Below are positions 48,401-60,067 of a stretch of DNA of 64,000 nt, in pieces. The first letter of the stretch is position 1, and every line of letters begins with the position of its first letter. This DNA is from Klebsormidium nitens. Its lineage: Eukaryota; Streptophyta; Klebsormidiophyceae; Klebsormidiales; Klebsormidiaceae. Position numbers and translations under genes: made by a program. A model generated the notes under the pieces. That model made no database searches. It was not told the DNA's origin and saw only the letters and a list, made by a program, of their open reading frames with translations. The stretch covers positions 26,139-90,138 of the forward strand of contig DF237322.1 of the NCBI GenBank assembly GCA_000708835.1, written 5' to 3'.

Positions 48401-50691
48401 GAGGCAACCGGGAAGGGGCACCTGCGACTCGAAACCGAACACAACAGGACTCCCTTCCCACTGCGCAGGCATTGGGTTGAACGTGTTCAACCGGGAGCCC
48501 ACGACGTGTCTCCAAGCGATCCTGGACGACTTGCGGCCGGGGGCAGCGCCCCTGGTCAAGGAGGAGCTGCTGGCAGCAGTCATGAACCGCTTCGAAGAGC
48601 TCCACACCACCTTCATGTACGCAGGTGAGACGCCACGGGGCGTGATGCCAGCTCGTGCATTTAGAGAGGGCGGCCCCTCACGTGGTTCACCGGCCGACAC
48701 GCACTTCGGAACCTGCGACTGGTGGTCGCTGCGATGGATTTACCACGTGCCTTTAAGAACGACCGTCGAACCGGAGCCTTCGCTTCTCAGTCTTCAAACC
48801 GTGTCTGTATGAGCTTCGCCGGTGCTTCTTGTACGGTACATAAGCGCCGTGTCGTACCGTGCGCCAAGGACGCCGGAGTCCACCCGCTTCCCCACGTCTT
48901 GGCGTATGAAGCGAAGTCTTTCTTCGAGCAACGTGTCACCTGAGGGTTGCAACTCTCTTTCGGCTTTTGAATGTCACAAGACCTAGATGCAGTCATTACT
49001 CAAGTTCGCCTTTGCACAGAGAACGCACTGTTTCCGTTCCGGTACTCCGGTCATAGTTGAAGTGATTGATGATCGTGCATTCTTCCCCTGACCTCTCAAT
49101 GTGCAAAGTACCGCTCACAGCTGATGGTGGCTATTCCTCGGCCCGGCCAGCTGTGTTGGTGTGTGCGTCTCGCAAGGTCAGGAAAAGTCGAGCGCCGACG
49201 AAGTTGCATAGCAGCGCATGCCGGACGGTTCGTGCTGAAAAGACCTGACACGATGACCTGTCGTCCAGGTTTCCGAGGAGTCGAGTACAACTACCTTAAC
49301 CTCTGGCTTCACAGGTGCGATCACTCACGCGTTTACTCCATGTCCATTGCCAAATCGGTGACCCTTTCCCGCATTCCCCGGTTGCCGTCCCTCTCTTCGT
49401 AGTTTGAATGCCGTTCAAGCTTTGGTGTTCAGAGACTTCCAGGGAAGAAGCCCACGGGCATACATCTGAGGTCTCGTACTTGTCGAACTCAGTTCTGGCT
49501 GCATTTCTGCGCCAGCCGACTCGTCATCCGGAAGATCGCAATCAAGATATTTTGTTACTCGTCTAGTGAGCGTACGTCGTGCCTAAAACTCGTCTTGACA
49601 AATGGACGGCAAAACCCTTTTCCGTGAGAACCAGCATCGACAACACGGGTGGAGAAAATCTCAGGCCGCTTGCGAAGACACTTGCGAAGACACATGAGAA
49701 CGTCATCCTCAAATTGCGCCGATCGCGACATGCTGAAAGTGCTGTCTCTCTTTCTCAGCGGGCAAAAAGTGGTTATAAAGGAGGGTGGCGAAAACGGGGA
49801 ACCAGCGACCGAAACGCCGGTGACAATAAAGGTGGGCTGCCCATCGCGACGCCTCCGGTAACTGTGCTGGTCTCTAGTCGCCTGTTTTGCGGAATCCGCG
49901 TCCGCAGGAGTGGTTGCATCTAATGAGAGGCCCGAAAGGAAGCGGACTTCTCCGCCGGAATCTTGCTGGATCAAGCAAGAAGGGGTGTAGTTCGCCACTG
50001 GTAGTTCCGGATGCAGAGGTTCTGCGACGTCACCCTCTTGTACAAGAAGGCCAGATGCAGGATACAGGTAGTGGTGTGCTCCGACCCGGGTGGGCAACTG
50101 GACAAGCCTTCACGACACAACCGCCGTGCTCTCACACCGCCGCTAGCCAGGTCTGAGTCAAGATCCTGCTTGACTCTCTTCTGCAGGGCCTTTCTTACAA
50201 CGGCTTTCTCTTGGCGTCTGACGAGAAGGGCGAACAGTACGAGCTTAGCCCGGACGGGAACAGGTGCGCGCGCGTCTGTCCTACCCCCTTTTGTCCTCGT
50301 GTTCCCTTTTTGTCCTCTTTTTAGCGAGGCCGTGTGGGACTCTAGAATAGGTCGGCGACTAAAAAGCGGGGACTCTTCATTCGTCACCTCCTGCGGACTA
50401 ACACGATTCCGATTGGGCGATATCGCTGCCGTGTGAAAGCCGGGCACGGCTTGCTGAACGCCCTTGGCATAGAACGCCTGTACTTCGTGGGGCCTTGTCA
50501 ATGAAGCTGACTGTTGATGACTAATGAGAGGTCGTATGTTTGTCCTTTTCCATTGGGGGGCCTTGTTTCTGGAGAGGTTGTTTACAACGCCAAGCTTCTC
50601 TCCATTCTTTCACGTAACGATTGCTGTCTTTTGCAGTTTGGACTTTTTCAACGGCCTCATCAAACGGAAAATTCTTTCAGCCGCTGGGTGA
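45450..50691 (+). CDS. HCS1: Biotin-protein ligase (holocarboxylase synthetase)
   Basis: Attaches biotin, through biotinyl-AMP, to a lysine of acetyl-CoA carboxylase and other carboxylases. Exons 45450-45869, 46167-46378, 46781-46842, 47299-47453, 47885-48002, 48469-48624, 49269-49314, 49759-49831, 50187-50263 and 50637-50691 (TGA) are in phase and give 457 residues. The first about 90 residues are basic and Ser/Arg-rich (RQFSTSARLN), consistent with organelle import; an alternative ATG at 45477 suits this too. The catalytic core has RLPSTH (201-206), GKGRAGNSWESPPG (from 230; GRGR in most homologs), KWPNDL (292-297) and the KIGGVLCTS strand. It continues with GIGLNVFNREPTTC, LWLHSGQKV, YELSPDGN and the C-terminal SLDFFNGLIKRKI. 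The 46-base exon 7 and 55-base last exon are fixed by homology to the plant C-terminal domain. The intergenic side has no visible regulatory signal. Confidence 0.94.
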
Positions 50692-52159
50692 ATGGAGTCG
50701 GCACTGCACGGGTGCCATGTCTCAGCTCCAACCGACAGGCGGGAAAGCCCCAATGCGCCAGCATTGTAGGGACGGCGCAAGAGATTCCCAACAGAGCGGA
50801 CCTTTGGAGACTTCAGTTCTAGAAGAGCACGCAATTGTCTCGAGAGCAGTTGTCTCAAGAGCATGTTTGATACCAGTCAGAATACATAGCAGTCGTGACA
50901 CGCCCGGGTAAATCCGTGCATCTCTTTCAGTCAGCACGGCCATCCACGAGGGCGTTCGGGCAGTTGGTGGGATGGAGGATCTGGGACATGCTTCCATGCC
51001 AGCACGCTGGGCCATTGCAACAAGCTTCTGGATGCTTGCTTGGACTAAGTACGTCACTAAAATTTTCATATATAACCCCTCTCGTCGCTTAACTGTTTCC
51101 GTCCATAACGCCATTTGGTCTTCAGCAAAGGCATGAGCTTAAACGCAACGCACGTGTACCATGGCGGGGGGCATCCTGTTGGACGCCAAAATTGAGTGTA
51201 CGGAGGCTCTAGCTAGACGGTCGATTATGGCTGACGTCCGGTTCGACTTCATGGTACTACGATGGTGCTTGAGCTATCTGAAGCCTGCATTAAGAATCAA
51301 GTGCAGTCCATGGGGTATTACTGCCGGGGAAAACATCGCGGTACGCCTGGACCTAGTTTGTCCAGCCACATCTTAATTCCGGTGATCTTGTATCAGGCCG
51401 GGGCCACCGTACTACCCAGTCAAACTTGACGACCACGACGTCTCTGCCCATGTATAAGTGCATGCCAGTCGGACAATTGGCAGATTGATGTAGGACGGTG
51501 TAGTATACGTATCGTGAAGATCCAGTGATGCCTAGACATATTGAGAAAATCCGTTCCCCATGCTAGAGTACGTGAGGCCATGATGGCCGGCATTTATTTA
51601 CGCGGGTGCATATAACTTCGTACAACTGCACCCATGCAGGCTTACAGCCAAGTCTCCACAGTACCGGCCGCACATAGAGATCCGAGTTCAACCGGTCAGG
51701 TAGGCATATAAGGCATAGAGCAGAATCAGCTACTGTAGATCACACCGCCTTTTCTTTTCTCAAGGCAATTGCAATAAAGTAAGGCGGCAATGCAGAGAGC
51801 TTCATCAACGACAATGCCCTTCAAGGCTTGGCGCCTGCATGTTGCTAGAGTTGGGCATCACACCAAGGATTCTGTGCTTCACCGACTACTTCCCAACGTC
51901 CCCGCCTGATACGTGCTTGTTCATGTTCCAAAAAGTGAAGGCGCAGGGGAAAAGAATCTGACATTTTGATGCAAGGCTCAAAACACCAGTTGTGACATGG
52001 CACAAACTCCGACCAGCAATGGTCATCGTCATACAACCGCTGAGTCGATTTGACTAAACCTCAAGGCGGTTATGACAAACGAGAGCATGCATGCTTCCCC
52101 TTCGGTATGGCTTTTCCCCTTGGCTACTGCACTTTCAAAGGACACCGTTCGCTGCACGT
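50692..52159. other. Gap between convergent HCS1 and ASHH2-like 3' ends
   Basis: About 1.47 kb. A 130-residue minus frame at 50722-51114 has no family resemblance. No RNA gene or clear repeat was recognised. Confidence 0.6.
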
Positions 52160-55100
52160 TCAAGGAACGCCGTTTGCCGCTTTTGCAAAGTACTGCTCCA
52201 TGTAGTCCACTACGAACTTCTTCACCTTGGCCCCAAGAACGCTCTTCTGAAGAGGCCGAGGTCCCTTGCCCTGCACGAGGCAAGAGAAACAATGTTTAGA
52301 TCAGCCTCCAGACTGGGCTCGAGGATCTCCTCAACAACGTGCTTCAGTGTACCATGGCACATCAAAGAGGAGCAGCGAGGTGTCGGCCCACGTCCCGCCC
52401 CCGTGCTTCGGACGGCTTGCCCGCGTGTGGCCTCACCTGGCCCTGTTTCTCCCGCTCCTGGTACGCCTTCTTCTCGCCGCTGATGATCTTGCCCGTCAGC
52501 TTGCTGCAGATCTCCTCCGCCTTGTTCTTCTGGATCTGCACCCCCACACGCATGCAGCATCGTCAGCCCATTTGCAGCACATAATGCCCCGCAGTGGGGA
52601 GGCCTGGCAAGCCCCCCAGCGCATCTCGAAACTGCTACGGCGGAGCCAGAGCTAAGGCCGGGCCAGCAGCGACCGTCGCGCCAAAGCGAGCAGAGAGAGA
52701 GAAGAGTGAGTCCGGCTGCCACCAGGGTTCCCCCACGACTGGCCCGAGGGGCGTGCGTACCTTGAACTTGTAGGCCGCCATCCTGTAGCGCACAATCTCC
52801 ATCACCTGCACAAACGACAAGCGCGGGCGGCCCCAGTCAGTTCCGGGCCCGATCGTGCGGGCACCTCCGGATGCAGCAGACACAAGCACGAGAGGCCGCC
52901 CTGGGCCACAGCGCTAGGGAAGAGGGGCCAGAGCAGCCCCGTCTACAGCCCCGTCCTGCGCTGCCAGAATCGGAGGAGGCGGGCCTAGCTTGTCGTCGCT
53001 TGCGCGGCCGTGCTCACCAGGTGCTGGAAGTCCGACGACGTCGGCTCGTCGGAGATCCAGTCGCGGCTGCTGCTGTCCTCGCTACCGGGGGCCCCCCTGC
53101 GTGCTTCTCCTGCCCCCCCGTGAGGCGCCATCGTGGGGCTGGCCGCATGCGCCTGCCCTCCGTTGGCCAGCGCTGCGGGAGCTGGCGGGGGGGGCCCTGG
53201 CGGCCGCTGCATTGCGGCAGGGGTCGGCCCGCTGGGCAGGGGGGGCGGGTGCATGGGCGGGCGGGCCGGCGGGAAGGCCGGCTGCGGGGGCAGAGAGGCA
53301 TACGGCGGTAGAGGAGGGGGCCGCAGGTAGCCGCCTTCACCGGGCCGCATGGGCTGAGGGGGCAGGGGCGGCGGCGGCGGCGCGAGCTGTCCTGGAAGGG
53401 GGGGCGGGGGTGCCCCTCCCGGGTACGGCCGCTGCGTGGCCACAGGGTATGAGGGGGGAGGGGGCGGCGGCTGCGGCTCCCCTGGCGGTGGTGGTGGCGC
53501 GGCCCCGTCTGGGGGCAGCGGCGGCGGCTGCAGGGGATGCAAGCCGGGAGCGAAGGGGCTGCGCTCCGAGGGGCGGGTCCAAGGGGCGCCTGTCCCCGGC
53601 GGCGCGGGGGAGTGCCAGGGAGGCTGGGCCATCGCGGCGTTGGCTGTGGGCCCCTCCCACGGTGCCCTGGGCGGGCCAGGCTGGTGGCTGCCGCTGCGAA
53701 CGGGCGGAGCGCTCCTCGGCCCCCATGGCGGAGGGGTGCTCCCTGCCTCTGCTGGCGGAGCAGGGGGCCCGGGGCTGGGACCTGCAGTGGGGTGCGCCTT
53801 GCCCTCCCCGGCCTGGATGGTGGCCAGCATGCGCTGCTGCCACACCGCCACCTTGCGGCGCCCCTCTGCCTCTAACGACCGTGGCGACAAGGGCGCGGCG
53901 CCCACATCCACCGGCCTCTGTTCCTGCGCCCCTCCACTGGCCCCCTGCTGCGGAGCGGCTGTAGGCACTGCCGATGCACCGCCCTCGCTGGCATCCCTCT
54001 TGGGAGGGCCGTTAGACGGCGCCGCCTGCCCCGCTTTCTGGGAGCTAGGCCCCGGCTCGCGCTGCTGCGCCCCTTGCTCCTCCGCCCAGGGATCCCCCGC
54101 ATGGTCACTGAAGCCGGTGCGCCGCCGTTCCCGCCTTGGGCTGTGCTCCCTCGGGGGCGGGCCTGGGGACCACGATCTGCGCGCAGGAGACCTGGTGCGC
54201 TCCCTCGAGCGCCTCTCGTGGCCCCTCCCTTCCCGCGGCCTGTCCTCCGCGCGCCGCTCCTCGCCCCACGGCAGCTCCGTGACGCGGGCCCTGCCCTCGC
54301 CACGCTCGTTGAAGCACTCCCGCCCACTCCGAAACGCTTCTCGCTCTGGGGACCTGCTCTGCGGCCCCCGTGTACTGTCTTGTTGCGCCAGGTTCCTCAA
54401 TGGAGGCCGGGGGCTGGCCGGTCGCGAGGGCCCCCGTGCCGCATCCCTTTCGTGTGGCATTGCGCAACTGGGCATGCCCCTGTCTCCACGGCTGCTGCCA
54501 TCAGCGGGGCTGTCGTACCGCAGAGCGTCCCCTGGCCCGTTCTGCCCCCAGCGCTCCGCTGGGCCTGCCCCATAGGCCCGCGCCTCGTTCCTGCCAAACG
54601 TTGTATCCTGCGGCAGCCTGCCTGCCAGCCGCGCCAGCTCCGGGTCGGAGCCCCGGCTGTAGCTCGCCCCGGGAAAGGGAGGCGCAGGCGAGAGGGGCCG
54701 CCGCGGCGCAGGGAGGCCGGGCGCACCCGGCGCGCGAGTGGCGGGCAGCAGCTTGAGCCGGAACTGGCGCACGCGCGCCTGCAGCTCGCGGTCCGAGTGG
54801 CGCTCCAGCAACGCCAGCGCGTCGTGGAGAGTGGGGGGGGGAGACAGGGCGTGTGCAGCAGCGGGGTGCAGCTGCAGGAGGTGCTCTGCGTGCAGGAGGC
54901 CCTGGTCCGCCAGGAACTCGAGCGTGCGCACCAGCTTGCGCAGCACGGGGGGCTTGTCGGGGTCCTCGCGCAGGTGCAGCAGCAGGCTCTTCACCACCTC
55001 CAGCCCTGCGCACACGACCCCCCAACAGAGCAGTCAGGCAGGGCAGGAGCCAGCATAGCAACGCGATGCAAATGGCAGCAGGAAAGAAGCACGGGCTATT

Positions 55101-57445
55101 GCCCCCATCTGTCAAAAAGATGACCAACAGTCTAGGGAGCGGCACGCGAGGCACACGCAGGCACGCAGGGGCGGCTGACCGTTGGTGGCGACGAAGTCCT
55201 TGAGCACGCTGCGCGAGTGCGTTCTGAGGAGCGCCTCCAGCAGCACCATGAGGTCGCGCGTGCTGCACAGCTTGCGCCCGCCCTTGCCCTCGCCGCCCGC
55301 CACTTCCGCCTGCGCCAGCAGCGTGATGAACTCCTGCGCCGCACCTTTCCGCCGCTCCAGCCCCCCTTCCTCGTCCAGCAGCCCCGCCAGCTCCCTCTCC
55401 ACCTCGCTGCGCACCACGCCAGCCCCCTTCCCCGCAGCGCCGCGGCCCCCCTTGCCCGCCTTGACCTTCTTGCTGCGCGGAGGCGCCCCCTCTGGCTCGC
55501 TCCCCTTCTTGCGCTTCTTGGCCAGCTTGCGCTCCGCGTCGTCCAGCGCGGCCTGCCCCGCGCTGCCGCTGCCGCGGTACTGCAGCGCCACCTGCAGCAG
55601 CTGCGCCTGCTTCTTCTGGAACCGCTTGTTCCCCTCCAGCACCGCCGCCATGTCCGCAGGGACAGCCTCCCCCTCCCCCCTCCCGCCTCCTCCCCCGCCC
55701 CCCGCCTCCTCCGGCAGCATGATCGGCTCCGGCTCCTCCTCCTCCGCCGCAACCGCTGCGCTGTCCGCTGCGACCCGCTCGCGGGCACGCTCAATGCGCG
55801 CCTGCACCTTCTTGGCGGCAGGGGAGTCGAGGTCCCCCCCGATCCAGCCGCGGCACTGCGGCTCCCCGCACAAGCACGGCTTGGCATCCTTGCGGCTCTT
55901 GTCATAGTTGTAGTCGAATGTGAGCTCCTCCCCCGCGACCACGTCGCGCAGCGTGAAGAGGCCCACGCACAGCTCCCCTCGCACCTGCCACTTCTGCACC
56001 TCCGCGTTCGGGTTGCAGCTGTGGTTGATGAAGCGGCCCAGGTTGCCCTTCTGGCACGCGTCGATGTACTCCCCGTTGCCGATGGTCATGAAGTACATGT
56101 GCCGCTGCCCCTCGCGCGCGTACTGCCGCAGCCGCCCCTCAAACGTCGCCTCGTCCAACACCTGCAACCACAGATAGGCGCTCAACGCCAGCATGGTCAC
56201 AGCACCTCCCAGATCTGCTCTCCCAACCAACACGCTGCACGCCTGATCGACCGCGCGCAAAACGGGCGCACACATAGCAGTGCGGGCGGCTCACCTCTCC
56301 GGTGTACTCGATGAAGAAGGTTTGCTTGGGGATGTCCTCGCAGGCGCGCAGGCCAAAGCCCTTGCTGCCGCAGCGCGCCACCTCCAGCTGCCGGTACGCG
56401 CGCCGCTGGAACTGCAACCACGCAAAGCAAAGACGGGGCGGCCTCACCACCACAGCATCAAATTGAGCAGCAGCATGCGCAGGGGCAGCGTGCAGTGCGA
56501 CAACACCAGGAGAGAGAGCGAGCTCAAAGGGCACGCCCTTCGGAAATGCCACAAGGGCCAGCTGGAGAAGGGCCGCGCCCCTGCAATTTCATCAGAGTCA
56601 ATTGAACGCGCTGATAATGAAGTCCTAGCTGCAGGACTGGACGGAAACAGGACAAGAGGGGATGGGGCGCCCTACTGCGCACCTGTTGGTTGGTGCAAGC
56701 GTCCCCACATGGGCAGTGCTTGGGGGCACACTCCACCTTGACCAGCCGGTTCAGGCAGTCCTCTAAGCAGCCGCGCTTCCCAGGGGGGGGCGGCCAGCAC
56801 TGGCACACCATCACCTGCACGAACACACCGCACACGGGTCGGGGGTCCATGTTTAACAAGGCCAGACAAGCACAGCGCACGGCGGCTGTGCCAACATCGG
56901 CAAGACGTGCCCGGGAATCCGATCATGGTCATCGCTGCCTGGACCCTTGCCCTCACACCAGCTGCCCCTGCCAGCCTCCTCTTCTCCCGCGCTCCCTGCT
57001 GTGGCCGCCTGCTCACCTCTTCGTCCTTCCACGCCTTCCTCTTGCGTGTCACGTACAGATTCTGCCGCGTCAGCTGCCACACCGCCGGCTTCCTGTCGCC
57101 TTCACTTCTCGGAGGGGGCGTCCCTGCCTCCTCGCTCTCGCTGCTGCTCGCCTCCTCCTCCTCCCCGTCCTCCTCGGCGTCGTCCGCGCTCTCCTGCTGC
57201 CCACCCTCCTGGTCGCTGTCAATCCCCAGCTGCCGGTTGATCTCCGCATCGCTCATCTCCTGAGGGACCTTGCATCGGTTGAAAGCGGAGTCTGGGTTCA
57301 TCTTGCAGAACCACTTGTCATCATCCGTGAGCGCGTCTGCCATCTCCACTGGCACGCGCCGCCACTTCTGGCACTTATCGCACTGCACCCATGTCTCCTT
57401 CTCCTTCGCCGCCAGTGCAGCCCCCGCTGCGCGCGGCTGTGCCAT
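52160..57445 (-). CDS. ASHH2: CW-AWS-SET histone H3K36 methyltransferase, ASHH2/SDG8-like
   Basis: Nuclear enzyme that methylates histone H3 lysine 36, by family. Exons 57017-57445, 56683-56814, 56295-56411, 55180-56161, 53018-55005, 52761-52805, 52437-52535 and 52160-52270 (TGA) join in phase to 1300 residues. A CW zinc finger opens the protein (WVQCDKCQKW; Cys22, 25, 47, 58). AWS follows (CLEDCLNRL...CPCGDACTNQQ), then SET (YRQLEVARCGSKGFGLRACE, GEYIDACQKGNLGRFINHSC, EELTFDYNYD) and post-SET (CLCGEPQCRGWIG). Further on, VLKDFVATNGLEVVKSLLLH and a helical run to about 620 resemble a TFIIS N-terminal/LW-type helical bundle. Residues about 650-1210 form one enormous Pro/Gly/Ser/Arg-rich, probably disordered exon. 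The C terminus (KVKKFVVDYMEQYF) recalls plant ASHH2 tails. The start at 57445 sits just before CW; plant SDG8 has a long N-terminal extension, so further 5' exons are possible. Confidence 0.9.
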
Positions 57446-58077
57446 GATACTTGCGCCCCTTTCCCCTGGGCTTGTGCCCACCCTCTGAGGGCCTGCTCAC
57501 CAACTGCGCTGCCCCTGCGCGGCCGGGCCAAACCGCACCCCCAGTACTCAAACCGTTGTCATGCTGTAGAGCACTTTTTTCTCGTGAAGCGCCATGTTGA
57601 TGCCTCAGCTCAGGTAGTGTCCTTGTTGACAAAGACATGCCTCTCTGCTCCAGGATCAAAGCGCAGAGTCGGTCTCTGACTCTCTGTGACTGAGCCAGAG
57701 TCTGAGGATCTCTGTTCAAGTTGCCTCCTTGCGAAGCTTGATTGCGCGAGGCGACCTCATGCCAGCCGCGCGGCAGATGATGAGCGCCGAAATACAGGTA
57801 CAGCTTTCTGCGCGTATTAAAGATCTCGCTTCAGGGCGTGCGCACTGACTGCTCGAAAGCTCTGCACAGCTCCCGGCTTCAGCCTCAGGCTCATGAGGAT
57901 AGCAATGTTCAGCTGACACAGTCGATCGAAGCAGAAGCAAGGACCAGGCCTCGACAGGGCGAGCAGGTGGCAATTGGTGAGAGAGGTGGCGCGCGGGAGG
58001 GCGGCTGCTTCCCTGGACGATCAGTCTGCGGGGTGTTGTGGGGAAGGGCCCGCTTGGCGGTGAGAGCGGGGGCCAGC
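57446..58077. promoter_or_regulatory. Shared 632-base 5' region of ASHH2-like (-) and PURA (+)
   Basis: The two start codons face away from each other across this interval, so it likely acts as a bidirectional promoter. A minus-strand frame continues upstream of the ASHH2 ATG without a stop for a short way, so part may be 5' UTR or a missed coding extension. No TATA box is evident; the region is moderately GC-rich. Confidence 0.45.
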
Positions 58078-60067
58078 ATGGCGGTGGAGTCGTCGGCCGC
58101 GGGGGACCAGGAGCTGGTGACCAAGACGCTGCAGATCGAGCACAAGCTGTTCTACCTGGACCTCAAGGAGAACCCGCGCGGGCGCTACCTCAAGATCTCG
58201 GAGAAGACCTCCGGGGCGCGGTCCACCATCATTGTGCCCATCGCGGGGGTCGTGTGGTTTGTGGATTTGTTCAATTACTATGCCAACGGCGATGACAACG
58301 ACCTCTCCAGCAAGGAGCTGCAGCTGGACACCAAGGTGCGCACAACACACCCCGCCGCGCACCGATGCACCCTGCACCCCTTGCGCAATTGTGCTGCAAT
58401 CTGTCGCCGTGCTGAATGCTGCTCTCGCGCCCGGCCAGGGTGCACTGGCTGATGTGGCTGATGCATGCTGCAGGTGTTTTACTTTGACGTGGGCGAGAAC
58501 CCGCGCGGGCGCTTCCTCAAGGTGTCGGAGGCCTCGGTGACCCGCAGCCGCAGCACCATCATTGTGCCGGCAGGGGCGAGCGGGGAGGAGGGCTGGGCCA
58601 GCTTCCGGAACGCGCTGGTGGAGGTGCACGAGGCCAGTCAAGCGCTGCCGCCACCCGCCGGGGGGCAGCCCCTGGGCCAGGTCAGTAGCCCCCCCAGCAG
58701 CGCAAGTGCGGCCCACTCCTTGCCCTGGTGCGCAGGGAACAAGCTGCTGCTCGTTCACCCTGAGAAGTCGTGATTGTCTTCCAACACCGCGCAATTGCGC
58801 GTGTGTCCACTGCCGCTTGGTCGGCCCCAGGCTGTGCTGCGTGCCTCCCGTTCGCCCTGCCTGCTGGCCAGTGCATGCGGCAACAGGGGCCCTGCAGTGC
58901 CCCGCCCAGGCTGGGGCGGCATTGCGGCAGCAGCTCGCCGCAATAAATCAGCTCGAGTGGATCATGCACAATGCACGATCGGTGCGCCCCCGCCCCACTC
59001 CTGTCCTTGTCTAGGCAGTGCCGGGGTGGTGGAGTGCTGCTCAGGGGCCAGATGACTCCAGAATGTTCCTCCTTATGTTGCAAGGGGGTCCATTTGGTCC
59101 CCGCCTGTTGGCTTGCTCCTCAATTCGTCTTGGAATTAGGGTTCAGTCATCCTGATAATTGAGAGCTTAGAGGGGCTTGGCATGTCCTGTTGTCTGGGCA
59201 CCCCGCCTAGTGACTCGTATGTGAGCCACTTTGCTGCAGCTGCGCTGCATTGCTTGCAGGGCCCCCTCCCTCGCTGCTGCCTCTGTCTCCTTGCCCCCCC
59301 CCCTCCCCTCTGCATTCCCTGCCAGCGCCCCCCTCTCCCTAACACGCCGTCTCCAGCAGCCTGCCCCTGGGGCTCCCTTTCAGCAAGGCCTGCCCCACCT
59401 GTCGTGGCCGCCTCCTGCGCGCCTCCTTTCGCATGCATCCCTGCACCCAAGGAGTCTGCCCTGGGCGCCCCTGCCCTTTCCCCCGTCTGACCTGCCTGCC
59501 TGACCCCCCTTGCAGGACGTGGCCCCCTCGTTTGCCCCGGCCTCCCCGGCTGGCCCCCCTGCCCCTGCCAGCTCGGCAGCGGCGCCGGTGCAGGCGGGCG
59601 ATGGCGCGGCAGATGGCGGCCTGAATGCGGCGCGGGTGGTGCGCGCCGAGCAGAAAAAGTTCTTCTTTGACCTTGGCAGCAACGCGCGCGGCCAGTTCCT
59701 GCGCATCTCCGAGGTGAGCCCCCCACAACCAGCGCAGGCATCCAATCGCCCGCCCCCTTCCCATTTCCTGATGACCCTCAAGCGCAAGCACCTGCTCTGC
59801 TGCCGCACGCTGCTCTCCGCCTCAGAAATGTACAGCAGTGGCGCGTGGGCAGCGCCTTGAGGCGCACGTGTGGGGCCTGGTGTGCAGGTGACGGGGGCGG
59901 ACCGGTCAGCCATCATTCTGCCCGCGTCCAGCCTGGAGCAGTTCCACGAGACGCTGGGCCAGTTCGTGGAGATGGTCAAGAGCGCCGGCATCTCGTCAGG
60001 GGCCAGTGTCGCAAACGTGCGCACCATCGCCCCCCCTCGGAAACGGGCGGACGGAGGGACTGCCTAG
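58078..60067 (+). CDS. PURA1: Pur-alpha single-stranded nucleic acid-binding protein
   Basis: Binds purine-rich single-stranded DNA and RNA; plant PURA1 is linked to telo-box and PCNA promoter elements. Exons 58078-58335, 58474-58680, 59516-59713 and 59888-60067 (TAG) are all phase 0 and give 280 residues; plant PURA1 is about 296. Three PUR repeats are visible. Repeat I has LFYLDLKENPRGRYLKISE, repeat II VFYFDVGENPRGRFLKVSE and repeat III KKFFFDLGSNARGQFLRISE, each followed by a STIIVP- or SAIILP-type strand. Introns fall right after repeats or before their partner strand. A Pro/Ala-rich linker (about residues 155-195) separates repeats II and III. The tail ends PPRKRADGGTA, a possible nuclear signal. 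The long intron 2 (58681-59515) is C/T-rich. Confidence 0.95.

Noticed and set aside
50722-51114. 130-residue minus-strand frame after HCS1
   Set aside because: It overlaps the end of the HCS1 transcript region, has no homology and has a mixed composition.
53436-54575. Long plus-strand frames over the Pro-rich exon
   Set aside because: Mirror frames of the ASHH2-like Pro/Arg-rich exon; Gly/Ala/Arg low complexity without homology.
55217-56314. 365-residue plus-strand frame over the SET region
   Set aside because: Antisense to the SET-coding exon, Leu/Arg/His-rich shadow.
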